Shown: piece by piece, positions 33,207 through 45,570 of the stretch
Numbering within the stretch: the stretch's first letter is position 1
How the letters are laid out: every line of letters starts with the position of its first letter
Assembly: GCA_025667525.1 (NCBI GenBank)
Contig: CM046882.1
Span: forward strand, 24,765,394-24,829,393
DNA from: Glebionis coronaria
Taxonomy: Eukaryota > Streptophyta > Magnoliopsida > Asterales > Asteraceae
DNA length: 64,000 nt
Direction: 5' to 3'
Notes under the pieces: generated by a model
What the model was told of the DNA's origin: nothing
Database searches by the model: none
Seen by the model: only the letters and a program-made list of their open reading frames with translations
Translations under genes and position numbers: made by a program

Positions 33207-35986
33207 TGTGATACCCAGAACCGAGGTCACTTACCTTACCCTAAATTACGCTTATTTTTGAAATTCTTAAAAATTTTATTTGCTATATATTTTATCATTT
33301 TGGTTGCAACCAACGTTTGAGGTCGAAATCTTGACGATTGACGATTTAAGAAGAACGATGACGACTACGATCCCGATGGGTGCCCAAATTTCTATGTTTA
33401 TTGTCGTTTTATCGATATTATAATTTTTCGAGGATTTTACTTTTGGTTCGTGTTAAGTCGAGTCGGGTGCGTTTTATTGCTTTCCGGATACATTTAAATT
33501 GTCCTAAAAGTATTTTGGAGTGTTCGGGATGACCCTTGACTCCTACAAAATTTTCCAAATTGACTAGTGAGTCATTCCCGCAAACATTTGAGGTCGTTTT
33601 CACTTAAGGCCAAAAGAATGCTATAATTGCACACAAGGGCTTCCAATTTTTACAAAGTGTAAACCAAAAACACACACAACACAAAATACACCAAAAATTT
33701 TCTTCCATCTCTCTCTTTTCTCTCTTTAGGCCGACGGCCTAGAACCACCACACCACCACCATAATTTTTTTTCTAGCTTGTTTTAATTAAAACCAAGGTT
33801 AGACCACTTCTAGTTTAATCATTCCAAGTTTTTTCATATACTTTAATCCAACATGCATCCATAAAAATTTTCAAGAATCAAATGGGTTTTTCAAAAATTT
33901 GTTTTGATGTTAATTGAGTACATGCATGTTTAATTGGGGTATAGTAGATTGATAATCACCCAACAAACCAACCAAAATCAATTTAGTTGGGGTGTTTTGA
34001 TCACCCACACCCCACGGCCAAATGGGGGTGTTTGGTGGATCATGGTGTTTGATGTTTTGCTTATGGTTTTTGTGTTTAATTCATGTTTTTAGGTGTTTTA
34101 GAATGGGTAAACCTCATTGCATGTTTGATTTGGTGATTGGGTTTTGAGATGGATTTGGTATTTTAGGGGTTAAGGACTGATTAGTATGGTTAGTCATGGT
34201 TAGGAGTGATTAAGTTGAGTTTAAGTGTCGATAAAATGGTTTAGAAACGAGTGTTGGATTGATTTTGAAATGGGTAAATTTAGGCAGATTGTTTGGGCTT
34301 GTTTTCATAAATTTGATTTTGTAAACAGGTCATGAGGCTAGGATATAGTTGTAGAGTGTCTTCTTAGCTTCAATTTGGTATAAGATAGAGCTTACGACTC
34401 CTAACGAGTCAAAAGTTATGATGTTTTGAAAATACGTGTACCGGGAGATGAGAACCTACATAATCCGAAATTATGTTTGGTTTGGGGTCAAATCCCGGGG
34501 ACCATAGATATAGTTTGGTAGTTGGTTAAGGGTTGATTTTTGGTCTCAAACCTGCATTTGTGAGTCTATTATTAGGCTTAGGTGTCAAATGGGTCAATGG
34601 TATATTTTAAATGGGTCAAATGAGTCCAACTTGGTCAATGTGCAAAAGCAGTCCGAAAAACGTAGGTTTAGTAATGTGTTGAGTAACGGGTCGTAAAAGC
34701 GAAAACTTTTAATGGGATTAAAAATGGGTTTTCTAAAGGTCTTAAGGTATTATTGAGAATTTTCCCAAATTTTATAAAAGGTTTTAAGTCTAGTAAAACA
34801 GCCCATACTTTTGGTAAGTATCGGCGAAAAACGTGAAAAAGGTAATAACGTTAATAACATGGATGAATAGTATAAAACGAGTAACAATTATTTGTTTGGT
34901 TTTGGCGTGAGTTTGTAATTATCACAATTGACTAATATGTATGTAATATACAGTACTTAAAGTTTATAAATGAGATTACTCATTACGCGTTATTGTTTGT
35001 TAGGTGTTGAATTCCCCGGGCATCCTCATCATCGTCAGTAATCGTTACTCGAAATCGTCGACTACTCTATATACATAAGGTGTGAATTTATAGCCTCGCT
35101 TATTACTACTGTTTTAAATTGTTTTACCCGCGAGGGAAATGCATGCTAGTTTTCTAAAATGAACATATGTCATGAATGATTGTTGGACCCGAATTGTTGA
35201 GTACCTAGTTGCAAAAGACCCTATATTCATGAACTATTAACTATTGTTTAATCCTAGTGTGGATTGAAAATAGCCGCTTATACAATTGATAGTACTATGG
35301 GGTTGACGACCCTATCCGAGACGAGGGCTAGTACGTTGAGTACCCCCTGCGGACGGATAATTTGTGATAAGAGATAAGGTATAATTGCAACTGATGCCTT
35401 CAGAAGGGGCAATGGTTTCATCTTAATCACGCCGGTAATTATTACGCGGGTGATTGAGTTAACGGATTAGTGTCATGAGCTTAAACACAATTGTCATAAC
35501 CTTGAAAATAGATTGTTTGATCGACAAGTCTATGAATGATCGTGAATGATTTTTATAACACATATGTTCAAAATGAGATTATAAAACCTATGAATTCCAC
35601 TCAACATTATTTGTTGACCCAATTTAGCATGTGTTTCATGTAACCGATGAAGTATAGCAGGGAGCATGCATTGGATGGGATTTGTGTGTGGCTTGGCGTC
35701 TACTTGTTTTTCCACCCATACTTAACTCAAACATTTTAATTTTTCTGTTATGTTGTCGAAAATGTATCTTTTGGGGGTTGAGATTCGTGGGGACCAAAAC
35801 GCTAACTCTGTGTTGTATCATTTTGGGTTTGGAAAACCGTAGACATGTATGTTTTTAACAATGCTTAATTTATGTTAAAACTTTTACGTCTCTTTGAGTC
35901 GTTTGATATATCTTGTGTGTGATGATAACTGCCTAGCACCCAAATGTTGTAGTTTCGCTGCGCATAGCATTCGTGGGGGTGTTAGA
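33207..35986 (+). repeat. E3 5' LTR
   Basis: It runs from TGTGATACCC to GGGGTGTTAGA, the final CA having changed to GA in both LTRs. It holds a purine-rich leader region, many T-rich words and no gene. It keeps a 14-bp stretch near 34331 absent from the 3' LTR and lacks one of about 14 bp near 35190. Confidence 0.95.
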
Positions 35987-35988
35987 GA

Positions 35989-36003
35989 TTGGTAATCAGA
36001 GCC
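35989..36003 (+). promoter_or_regulatory. E3 primer binding site (tRNA-Met type)
   Basis: TTGGTAATCAGAGCC follows the LTR by two bases. It is the usual initiator tRNA-Met primer site TGGTATCAGAGC with one extra A, which would weaken priming. Confidence 0.85.
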
Positions 36004-36378
36004 ATGAGTTATAGAGAACTAGGTCGTTTTGAAAACTCCTAAACTATAACTTTTGGTGTCGTAAGAAATTGTCCAAGCACACAACTATCATGCATGGCTC
36101 CGGTAAGGTTTATTTTTGTATTCATGGTATAGATGTATACCTTTGAGTTGATGTAGTATATGTGGGTATTTATTACGTAGATATTGAACTACTATATGTA
36201 AACGTTGAAAAAGTATGTGGAGTACTCGGTACCGTAATTCTTGTATTACATATGCATGAGCATCATATTATCTCATTTTGGGCATGTGTACCACCTTTGC
36301 ATTGCATTTGCATGCATGTATTTATAAATATTGAATAATAATCTTACGTACCCTCCAAAACTCTCTGTTATTGCAGGA

Positions 36379-37200
36379 ATGGCCGAGGTACCGCCTAACG
36401 GAAATGGAGACGAATACGTCGTAGGTCACGAAGGAGGAAATGTTGGAACAGTTGTTGAAGGACGAGCCGAGACGAACAATGTGCAAGCTCAGGACCCCGA
36501 TCGAAGGAGTACTACCTTCCCCATGCCTACTCGTGTTTCCCATCTGATTGGTATGCCAGGTATCCCTAGAAGTTCTGACGCAGCAGCGAGCGCTAATTCT
36601 CTTCATCAGGACATCGCAAGAGTCCTCTGCCCCGGACCAAGAGCTTATCGTTACGTTCCGCTTGTTTTGAGAAGATTGGATGGATCGATGTACGGACGGT
36701 ACGTGGTGGAAACTAGAGTAATCAAAAGGTTCGACGAGAATGAGAGGGCACATCAGAGGTTGTTAGCAAGAACTGCAAGGATTGAATTTGATGGAGTGGC
36801 AAATAAGAGTGATATTAACAGTCTGAGATCGATGATAACAAACCTGAGTGCTAGTCTTGAGCAAGTTAGGGAGGATCAGGCGAGGTTGACTAGGATGCAA
36901 AGTTGGGAGCATCGAGTTAGAGCATCCCTGCCACCAGATTGGAGATTTGTAGATGACTTGGAAATGGAGGCTAATGATTTTATGGTCCAGCCACCTGCCA
37001 GAGGTGTGTGTATCACTTTAGGGAATCAGGTAGCAGTAGAGTGTGGATCTACGTCTGGGACGAAGAAGGCAACTGAGTGTGGGCCGAATGATAAGGGAAA
37101 GAGGAAGATGGACGAGGACGAGGAAGACAGTGATGAAGAGCTCGAAGAGGATGAAGAAGAACCACAATCCAAGAGGTCGTGTGGATCACCACGTGACTAG
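36379..37200 (+). CDS. E3 accessory ORF upstream of gag, 273 codons, intact
   Basis: ATG 36379 to TAG 37198-37200, with no stop or shift over 822 nt. The ATG sits two bases after CTGTTATTGCAG, a good 3' splice site, so it may be the second exon of a leader-spliced message. The N-terminus is Gly/Asn/Glu rich. The middle (residues about 75-200) has a positively charged helical look (YGRYVVETRVIKRFDENERA, then SLRSMITNLSASLEQVRED, possibly coiled coil). The C-terminus is KGKRKMDEDEEDSDEELEED, a nuclear-signal-like basic patch followed by an acidic tail. I recognise no family. Gag starts 361 bp downstream in a different frame. Gag and pol of the same copy carry many stops, so the intact state is notable. 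Confidence 0.7.
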   Translation: MAEVPPNGNGDEYVVGHEGGNVGTVVEGRAETNNVQAQDPDRRSTTFPMPTRVSHLIGMPGIPRSSDAAASANSLHQDIARVLCPGPRAYRYVPLVLRRLDGSMYGRYVVETRVIKRFDENERAHQRLLARTARIEFDGVANKSDINSLRSMITNLSASLEQVREDQARLTRMQSWEHRVRASLPPDWRFVDDLEMEANDFMVQPPARGVCITLGNQVAVECGSTSGTKKATECGPNDKGKRKMDEDEEDSDEELEEDEEEPQSKRSCGSPRD

Positions 37201-37561
37201 TTGCTTGTATTTTATTTTATCTTTGATCGTTGTAATCGAACTATTTTAGACTCCTGTATGATGGTATTGTGATGAAAATTTGATGACTTAAGTTTGATGG
37301 TGTATGGTTGTAGTGGCATTACTTGTCACAAATTTTGGTTGATTTATCAATACAATCCATGTTTACCTTTCATAATCTATGATATGTCTTTAATTTGCTC
37401 TTTTGTGATGTGAATTGATGAATATTAGTAACCTTGTAGTTATGTGTTGTTGTACTTATATTATGTCTTGAAAGAGAAATCCATCTTAATCTTGATGTGT
37501 ATACTTACTTTGTTTTTCTATTTTCCCTGTCTTTGCAGAGAGGTGTACTTGAGAATTCACC
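37201..37561 (+). other. E3 spacer between accessory ORF and gag
   Basis: T-rich and non-coding. It ends with TTTTCCCTGTCTTTGCAG, a strong splice acceptor pattern about 24 bases before the gag ATG. This suggests that gag may be expressed from a spliced RNA or that the spacer is an intron. Confidence 0.5.
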
Positions 37562-38641
37562 ATGCCTCCAAAGCTAACAGCTGACCGTGTGAACACAATG
37601 ATTCAAGAATCAATTGCAAATGAACTCGAAGCGGATCGTGCAAACCGAAACCCAGATCAAGGTGGGAATGCAGGAAGACAGCAAGCCCCGAGGGAGTGTA
37701 CTTATGCTGGTTTTATGAAATGCGGTCCCACGCAGTTTCGTGGAACTGGCGGAGCCCTAGAACTCCGAAGGTGGTTGGAGAAGATCGAAAGTACTTTTGA
37801 GATTAGCGGATGTTCAGAGGCAAATAAAGTCAAGTTTGCAGCTGCCACTTTTCTTGATGACGCCTTAAGTTGGTGGAACAATCAAGTAGCCACTGTCGGA
37901 TTAGCGGTAGCAAATGCGAGGACTTGGACTGCTACTAAGGCTCTCTTGACCAAAAAGTTATGTCCCGAAGAGGAGCTGGGTCAACTAGAAGATGAGTTAA
38001 GGCATTTGACTTTGAAGAACAATGACATTACAGCGTATACAAGTAGGTTTAATGAATTGAGGTTTTTGTGTCCCGATGCCTTTGCTGATGATAACAAGAA
38101 AATGAAGCAGTACATCAAGGGTTTGTCAAGCAATATCAAGGATGAGACAACTTCATCTAAGCCTGGGTCATTCGATGAAGCAGTCTAAATGGCTCACGCG
38201 CTAATGGATGTCAAACTGCAAGATAAGAAGGACTTCATTGCCGAAGGGAACAAGAGAAAGTGGGAGGCAGCTCAGGGTAATCAATCCCAAGGTCAAAGTC
38301 GTGGAGGAAACCGTAACAACCAAGGTCAGAACCGCAATCAGCAGTTCAACCAGAGAAGAAATGATGGGATGAGGGCTGTCACTAACCCTAGAGGAGCTAA
38401 GGTGAATCCCCATTGTGGTCGATGTAATTTGTACCATGTAGGGAATTGCCCACCTGCGTGTGGCAAGTGCGGAAAAGCGGGTCATAGAATTTCAGATTGC
38501 CGAGCTAAAGGGGTAGCTACTGGGGAAAATGCCACGAAGGTGATGGTTTGCTTCGGATGTGGAGAAAGAGGGCATAAGCAGGGGAATTGCCCGAAGGCTG
38601 GAAACAAGCAAGGAGGAAATAATGCTACTACTGTGTATTGA
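37562..38641 (+). pseudogene. gag: E3 gag
   Basis: ATG 37562, frame 2. The capsid part reads FRGTGGALELRRWLEKIEST, FLDDALSWWNN and LKNNDITAYTSRFNELRFLC. TAA at 38186-38188 (likely CAA to TAA) splits it, and the frame resumes at once (MAHALMDVKLQDKKDF). The nucleocapsid has a CX2C-type lead (CGRCNLYHVGNC) and two CCHC knuckles, CGKCGKAGHRISDC and CFGCGERGHKQGNC. TGA at 38639-38641 separates it from the protease, which follows in the same frame. Confidence 0.9.
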
Positions 38642-39837
38642 GTAGGGACTGCTGATAAACCGCAAGGCCCTAATGTGGTTACCGGTACGTTTCTGCTAGA
38701 CGCTTGTTATGCTAGTATATTGTTTGATTCTGGTTCCGACAAGAGCTTCGTAGATGTTAAATTTAGTCGTCACATCAATAGAGAACCGGTAATGCTAACG
38801 ACTAGTTATAACGTGGAATTAGTCGATAGGAAGATCGTTAGTACAAATTCTATACTAAAAGGGTGTACCTTGAAGTTAGGAAATTACGCTTTTGATATCG
38901 ACTTAATGCCCATAGAGCTAGGATCGTTCGATGTGATCGTTGGAATGGATTGGCTAATGACGCATAGTGTCGTGATCATTTGTGGAGAAAGATTAGTTCA
39001 AATCCCGTTGAGGAATAGAGTCTTGACTGTGAAGGAGATGAATGCACCTCTCGTTTGAAAGTGATATCTTGCTTGAAAATGATGAGATATGTCGAAGATG
39101 GATATGATGTGTTTTTGGCACAAGTTTCTAGTGATGGTGACTTAGAGGCAAAGTTAGAAGAGGTACCTGTAATTTGCGAATATCCGGAAGTTTTTCCTAA
39201 TGAGTTTTCAGGTTTACCACCCACCCGTGAAGTCAAATTTCGAATCGATTTGATGCCAGGAGCTGCACCAGTTGCTCGTGCACCCTATCGATTAGCACCA
39301 TCAGAGTTAAAGGAGTTATCGGATCAATTGAAGGAGTTGATGGATAAGGTATTTATTCGACCGAGCTCATCACCGTGGGGAGCGCCAGTGTTGTTTGTGA
39401 AGAAGAAAGATGGGTCGTTCCGGATGTGTATCGACTATAGAGAGCTCAACAAGTTGACAGTTAAGAATCAGTATCCATTGCCGAGGATTGACGATTTGTT
39501 TGACCAATTTCAAGGTTCCTGTGTGTACTCAAAGATCGACTTGAGATCAGGGTATCATCAACTGCGTGTGAGAGAGGAGGATATCCCTATAACTGCCTTT
39601 CGTACGCGGTATGGACACTTTGAATTCCGAGTGATGCCTTTTGGGCTAACAAACACGCCTGCAGTATTCATGGACCTTATGAATCGAGTATGCAAGCCGT
39701 ATCTAGATAAGTTTGTCATTGTATTCATCGATGATATTCTTATTTACTCTAAGAGTAAGGAAGAGCACGAGAAGCACCAGAGAAAGATATTGGATATGCT
39801 GAAGAAAGAGAGGCTGTATGCGAAGTTCTCAAAGTGA
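38642..39837 (+). pseudogene. pol: E3 protease and reverse transcriptase
   Basis: The protease motif FDSGSDKSFV has its Asp at 38726-38728, with GMDWL near 38943. Frame 2 ends at TGA 39056-39058 and the reading moves to frame 1 at about 39055 (MKVISCLKM). RT has the conserved [13 protein letters not shown], the FIDD catalytic box at 39724-39735 and [13 protein letters not shown]. It stops at TGA 39835-39837 where Cys is expected (KFSK-stop-EFWL). Confidence 0.92.
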
Positions 39838-40689
39838 GAGTTTTGGTTAGAGTCTGTGCAATTCCTTGGGCACGTAATTGATAGCAAAGGAGTTCGCGTG
39901 GATCCTACCAAAGTCGAGGCAATCAGGGAATGGTCGGCACCGACAACGCCGACTGAAGTTCGACAATTCCTTGGTTTGGCTGGGTATTATCGGAGATTCA
40001 TTGAAGGATTTTCGTTAATTGCGAAGCCATTGAAAAAGCTTACAGAGAAGAATAGGGTGTATGAATGGGGAGATGAGGAAGAACTCGCTTTCAAAACACT
40101 TAAGGACAAGTTGTGTTCTGCTCCGATATTGTCATTGCCAGAAGGAATCGAAGACTTCATGGTGTATTGTGACGCGTCTCGCAAGGGTTATGGAGCTGTG
40201 TTGATGCAGCGTGAGAAGGTGATTGCTTACGCATCAAGACAATTGAGGAAGAATGAAGAAAACTACACTATGCATGATTTAGAATTGGGAGCTATAGTTT
40301 TTGCGCTGAAATTGTGGAGACACTACTTGTATGGGACGAAGTGTGTTGTATTCACTGACCACAAGAGTTTGCAGTACATTTTAGACCAAAAGTAGTTGAA
40401 CATGAGACAGAGGCGATGGGTGGAACTAATAAGTAACTATGACTGTGAGATTCGCTACCATCCTGGAAAGGCAAACGTTGTAGCGGATGCACTTAGTAGG
40501 AAGGATCGAGAGAAACCTTTGAGAGTCAGAGCTTTAATGATGACTGAGGGTGTTGATTTGACCGAAACAATATTGAAGGCTCAAGAGAAGGGATTAATGA
40601 AAGAGAATGTTGGTGCTGAGAATCTGGGGAGACTGTTGAAACCTCTTTGTGTGGTTAGGTCAGACGGGCTGAGATATTTTGAGAATTAG
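39838..40689 (+). pseudogene. pol: E3 RT thumb and RNase H
   Basis: Frame 1 continues after the 39835 stop: [27 protein letters not shown], then RNase H with the catalytic Asp of [10 protein letters not shown], Glu of LGAIVFAL context and Asp of [13 protein letters not shown] at 40393-40395 follows LDQK, where Glu is usual, and the frame resumes ([22 protein letters not shown]). TAG at 40687-40689 ends this piece. Confidence 0.9.
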
Positions 40690-42017
40690 ATTTGGTTACC
40701 GTTGTGTCCATCCGAGGAAGGAATGCCTGGAGTACGAGATTTGGTTATGAACGAGTCTCATAAGTCGAAGTACTCGATACATCCTGGATCTGATAAGATG
40801 TATCATGACCTGAAGAAAGTCTACTGATGGCCGAATATGAAGGCGGAGATTGCTCGTTACGTTAGTAAGTGTTTGACTTGTGCGAAGGTTAAAGCCGAAC
40901 ATAAGAAACCGTCTGGGTTGTTGGTACAACCAGAGATCCCAGAGTGGAAATGGGAGAAGATCGCTATGGATTTCGTGACGGGTTTACCTAGAACTCCAAG
41001 TGGATGTGATATGATTTGGGTAATAGTGGATAGATTGACGAAATCTGCTCACTTCTTACCTATGAAGAAGATGGACAGCATGGAGAAACTGGCCAGTGTG
41101 TACGTGAAGGAGATTGTTTGCAGACATGGTGTACCTTTATCGATCATTTCGGATCGCGATAGTAGGTTTACTTCGGAATTTTGGAAATCTCTTCAACGTG
41201 CGATGGGCACTGAATTGAGTTTGAGCACGGCCTATCACCCGGAGACTGATGGCCAAAGCGAACGAACTATTCAGACGATGTAGGACATGCTCCGAGCATG
41301 CATGATTGATTTTGGAGGAAGTTGGGAGCGCCACTTACCATCAGTGGAGTTTTCATATAATTACAGTTATCATGCGAGCATCAAGGCTGCACCATTCGAA
41401 GCGTTGTATGGAAGGAAGTGTAGATCACCTGTGTGTTGGAGTCAAGTAGGAGAAAGTCAATTGACTGGACCCGAAATGGTTTTGGAGACGACAGAAAAGA
41501 TTGTGCAGATTAAGAACCGGTTACTTGCTGCAAGAAGTCGACAGAAGAGTTATGCCGATAACAGAGGAAAACTGTTGGAATTTGAGGTCGGAGACATGGT
41601 TATGCTTAAGGTTTCGCCGTGGAAGGGTGTGATTCGTTTTGGGAAGAAAGGAAAGTTGAGTCCAAGGTATATTGGACCATTTAAGATTATTAAACGAGTT
41701 GGACCGGTAGCGTATAAGTTAGAGTTGCCGAACGAGCTTAGTGTTATTCACGACACGTTTCACGTATCAAATCTGAAGAAGAGTTTGGTGGATAAGGAAT
41801 TGGTGATTCCTTTGGACGAGATTCAACTGGACGACAAAATGCATTTCGTGGAAGAACCCGTGGAAATTATGGACCGAGAGGTCAAGAGGCTGAAGCAAGT
41901 AGAATTCCCATTGTGAAGGTTCGATGGAATTCTAGGCGTGGACCGGAATACACTTGGGAACGTGAGGACTTTTTCAAGGAGAGATATCCTCATCTGTTCC
42001 AGCGGCACAAAATGTGA
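40690..42017 (+). pseudogene. pol: E3 integrase with chromodomain
   Basis: Frame 1. The HHCC zinc region spans about 40750-40880, interrupted by TGA 40825-40827 where Trp is usual. Catalytic Asp 40969-40971 (MDFVTGLP), Asp 41152-41154 (ISDRDSRF) and Glu 41260-41262 (GQSERTIQ) are all present. TAG at 41281-41283 follows directly. The GPF/Y module is intact ([18 protein letters not shown] near 41670). The chromodomain begins near 41860, shifts into frame 3 at about 41905, and ends at TGA 42015 (RRGPEYTWEREDFFKERYPH). Chromodomains guide integration into heterochromatin in this family. Confidence 0.92.
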
Positions 42018-42057
42018 GTATAAGAAGAGGCAAGCGCCGGGACGTCGCTCTCTTTAC

Positions 42058-42068
42058 GGAGGGGTGGA
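42058..42068 (+). promoter_or_regulatory. E3 polypurine tract
   Basis: GGAGGGGTGGA ends exactly at the start of the 3' LTR (TGTTATACCC). This is the usual tract of Tekay-type elements. Confidence 0.85.
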
Positions 42069-44850
42069 TGTTATACCCAGAACCGAGGTCACTTACATTA
42101 CCCTAAATTACGCTTATTTTTGAAATTTTTAAGAAATTTTATTTGCTATATATTTTATCATTTTGGTTGAAACCAACGTTTGAGGTCGAAATCTTGACGA
42201 TTGACGATTTAAGAAGAACGATGACGACTACGATCCCGATGGGTGCCCAAATTTCTATGTTTATTGTCGTTTTATCGATATTATAATTTTTCGAGGATTT
42301 TACTTTCGGTTCGTGTTAAGTCGAGTCGGGTGCGTTTTATTGCTTTCCGGGTACATTTAAATTGTCCTAAAAGTATTTTGGAGTGTTCGGGATGACCCCC
42401 GACTCCCGCAAAATGTTCCAAATTGACTAGTGAGTCATTCCCGCAAACATTTGAGGTCGTTTTCAATTAAGACCAAAAGAATGCTATAATTGCACACAAG
42501 GGCTTCCAATTTTTACAAAGTGTAAACCAAACACACATACAACACAAAATACACCAAAAATTTTCTTCCATCTCTCTCTTTTCTCTCTTTAGGCCGACGG
42601 CCAAGAACCACCACACCACCACCATAATTTTTTTTCTAGCTTGTTTTAATTAAAACCAAGGTTAGACCACTTCTAGTTTAATCATTCCAAGTGTTTTCAT
42701 ATACTTTAATCCAACATGCATCCATAAAAATTTTCAAGAATCAAATGGGTTTTTCAAAAATTTGTTTTGATGTTAATTGAGTACATGCATGTTTAATTGG
42801 GGTATAGTAGATTGATAATCACCCAACAGACCAACCAAAATCAATTTGGCTGGGGTGTTTTGATCACCCACACCCCACGGCCAAATGGGGGTGTTTGGTG
42901 GATCATGGTGTTTGATGTTTTGCTTATGGTTTTTGTGTTTAATTCATGTTTTTAGGTGTTTTAGAATGGGTAAACCTCATTGCATGTTTAATTTGTTGAT
43001 TGGGTTTTGAGATGGATTTGGTATTTTAGAGGTTAAGGACTTATTAGGATGGTTAGTCATGGTTAGGAGTGATTAAGTTGAGGTTAAGTGTCGATAAAAT
43101 GGTTTGGAAACGAGTGTTGGATTGATTTTGAGATGAGTAAATTTAGGAAGATTGTTTGGGCTAGTTTTCATAAATTTGATTTTGTAAACAGGATATAGTT
43201 GTAGAGCGTCTTCTTAGCTTCAATTTGGTATAAGATAGAGCTTACGACTCCTAACAAGTCAAAAGTTATGATGTTTTGAAAATACGTGTGCCGGGAGATG
43301 AGAACCTACATAATCCAAAATTATGTTTGGTTTTGGGTCAAATCCCAGGGACCATAGATATAGTTTGGTAATTGGTTAAGGGTTGATTTTTGGTCTCAAA
43401 CCTGTATTTGTGAGTCTATTATTAGGATTAGGTGTCAAATGGGTCAATGGTATATTTTAAATGGGTCAAATGAGTCCAACTTGGTCAATGTGCAAAATCA
43501 GTCCGAAAAACGTAGGTTTAGTAATGTGTTGAGTAACGGGTCGCAAAAGCGAAAACTTTTAATGAGATTAAAAATGGGTTTTCTACAGGTCCTTAAGGTA
43601 TTTTTGAGAATTTTCCCAAATTTTATAAAAGGGTTTAAGTCTAGTAAAACAGCCCATACTTTTGGTAAGTATCGGCGAAAAACGTGAAAAGGGTAATAAC
43701 GTTAATAACATGGATGAATAGTATAAAACGAGTAACAATTATTTGTTTGGTTTTGGCGTGAGTTTTTAATTATCACAATTGACTAATATGTATGTAATAT
43801 ACAGTAATTAAAGTTTATAAATGAGATTACTCATTACGCGTTATTGTTTGTTAGGTGTTGAATTCCCCGGGCATCCTCATCATCGTCGGTAACCGTCACT
43901 CGAAATCGTCGACTACTCTATATACAAAAGGTGTGAATTTGTAGCCTCGCTTATTACTATTGTTTTAAATTGTTTTACCTGCGAGGGAAATGCATGCTAG
44001 TTTTCTAAAATGAACATATGTCATGAATGATTGTTGGACCCGAATGTTGCCTTAAATTGTGTTGAGTACCTACTTGCAAAAGACCCTATATTCATGAACT
44101 ATTAACTAATGTTTAATCCTAGTGTGGATTGAAAATAGCCGCTTATACAATTGATAGTACTATGGGGTTGACGACCCTATCCGAGACGAGGGCTAGTACG
44201 TTGAGTACCCCCTGCGGACGGATAATTTGTGATAAGAGATAAGGTATAATTGCAACTGATGCCTTTAGAAGGGGCAATGGTTTCATCTTAATCACGCCGG
44301 TAATTATTATGCGGTGATTGAGTTAATGGATTAGTGTCATGAGCTTAAACACAATTGTCATAACCTTGAAAATAGATTGTTTGATCGACAAGTCTATGAA
44401 TGATCGTGAATGATTTTTATAACACATATGTTCAAAATGAGATTATAAAACCTATGAATTCCACTCAACATTATTTGTTGACCAAATTTAGCATGTGTTT
44501 CAGGTAACCGATAAAGTATAGCAGGGAGCATGCATTGGATGGGACTTGTGTGTGGCTTGGCGTCTACTTGTTTTTCCACCCATACTTAACTCAAACATTT
44601 TAATTTTTCTGTTATGTTGTCGAAAATGTATCTTTTGGGGGTTGAGATTCGTGGGGACCAAAACGCTAACTCTGTGTTGTATCATTTTGGGTTTGGAAAA
44701 CCGTAGACATGTATGTTTTTAACAATGCTTAATTTATGTTAAAACTTTTACGTCTCTTTGAGTCGTTTGATATATCTTGTGTGCGATGATAACTGCCTAG
44801 CACCCAAATGTTGTAGTTCCGTTGCGCATAGCATTTGTGGGGGTGTTAGA
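42069..44850 (+). repeat. E3 3' LTR
   Basis: It matches 33207-35986 over its length with scattered substitutions and two short indels. ATTAT follows at 44851-44855. Confidence 0.95.
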
Positions 44851-44855
44851 ATTAT

Positions 44856-45570
44856 TATAACGCACCATTTTGTATGGGGATTATTTATGTACATCTTATT
44901 TGCTAACTATGAAAAAGATCTCCTTATATTTGAGAAATCAATTACATTTTTTTCGTTTTACAAATATAATTTTTTTGGGTATTATAACTCTACCATCCTA
45001 TAAAAATAATAATTTCGTCCTTCAAATATAGTTCAATTAATAAAATAGTATGTAGTTAGCGAAACAATGTAAGCGACCCGTTGGACTTATTTTTTTATGA
45101 AAACAAATATCTTATGTTAAAAATTAATAATACACAAATAATTATAATCATATGTTTTAATTACAAATGCTTATTCTTTAAACTTTAGATTACATTCAAA
45201 ATGATGAAATAAAATAAAAGCCAAATTTTTGGGTCTTACAACTCTTCCCTTCTAAAAATAAAAATTTGTCCTCGAAATTAAAAAGAATTATAAGGGTTTT
45301 ATAATTCTTCCTCTCTAGAAAGAATTTTGGCCTTAAATTTTAAATAGAAATAACAAACGAAACGAGTATGAAACGATACGAATCAGATCTAATGAATACA
45401 AAACACTTGAAACGATGATAGATGAAACCTCTCACCAGCGATATACGAAACCCAATACGCACATAGGACAAATCTCAAAGTGATGCCAAATGAAATAAGA
45501 TTCACCAATGCGATCAAAGATTCAAAGTGGATCAATAAATTGCAAATTCTAATTCGCCAACCATCTCAAT
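44856..45570. repeat. outer part of right arm of the long inverted repeat
   Basis: Reverse complement of 32511-32560 (44856-44900) and then of 20700-21369. It contains, on the minus strand, the LTR start TGTAAGACCC at 45240 and the adjoining interior of the coding-free LTR element described next. Confidence 0.85.

Larger units (their letters stand above)
33207..44850 (+). mobile_element. E3: Tekay-like chromovirus (Ty3/gypsy) with extra 5' ORF
   Basis: LTRs at 33207-35986 and 42069-44850 (2780 and 2782 bp) with a perfect ATTAT duplication (33202-33206 and 44851-44855). A tRNA-Met-type primer site, gag with zinc knuckles, a DSGS protease, a FIDD reverse transcriptase, RNase H, integrase and a C-terminal chromodomain place it among plant chromoviruses. 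Long LTRs starting TGTTATACCC after a GGAGGGGTGGA tract suit the Tekay/Del group. LTR identity is roughly 96-98% by eye. Gag-pol has at least seven in-frame stops and two frameshifts, while a separate frame upstream of gag is intact. Confidence 0.95.

Noticed and set aside
35530..35821. 61-codon minus frames repeated at 44394-44685.
   Set aside because: They lie in the two E3 LTRs; LTR sequence, no protein resemblance.
35989..36003. tRNA gene.
   Set aside because: Only the tRNA-complementary primer site is present, not a tRNA fold. No tRNA or rRNA gene was recognised anywhere in the window.
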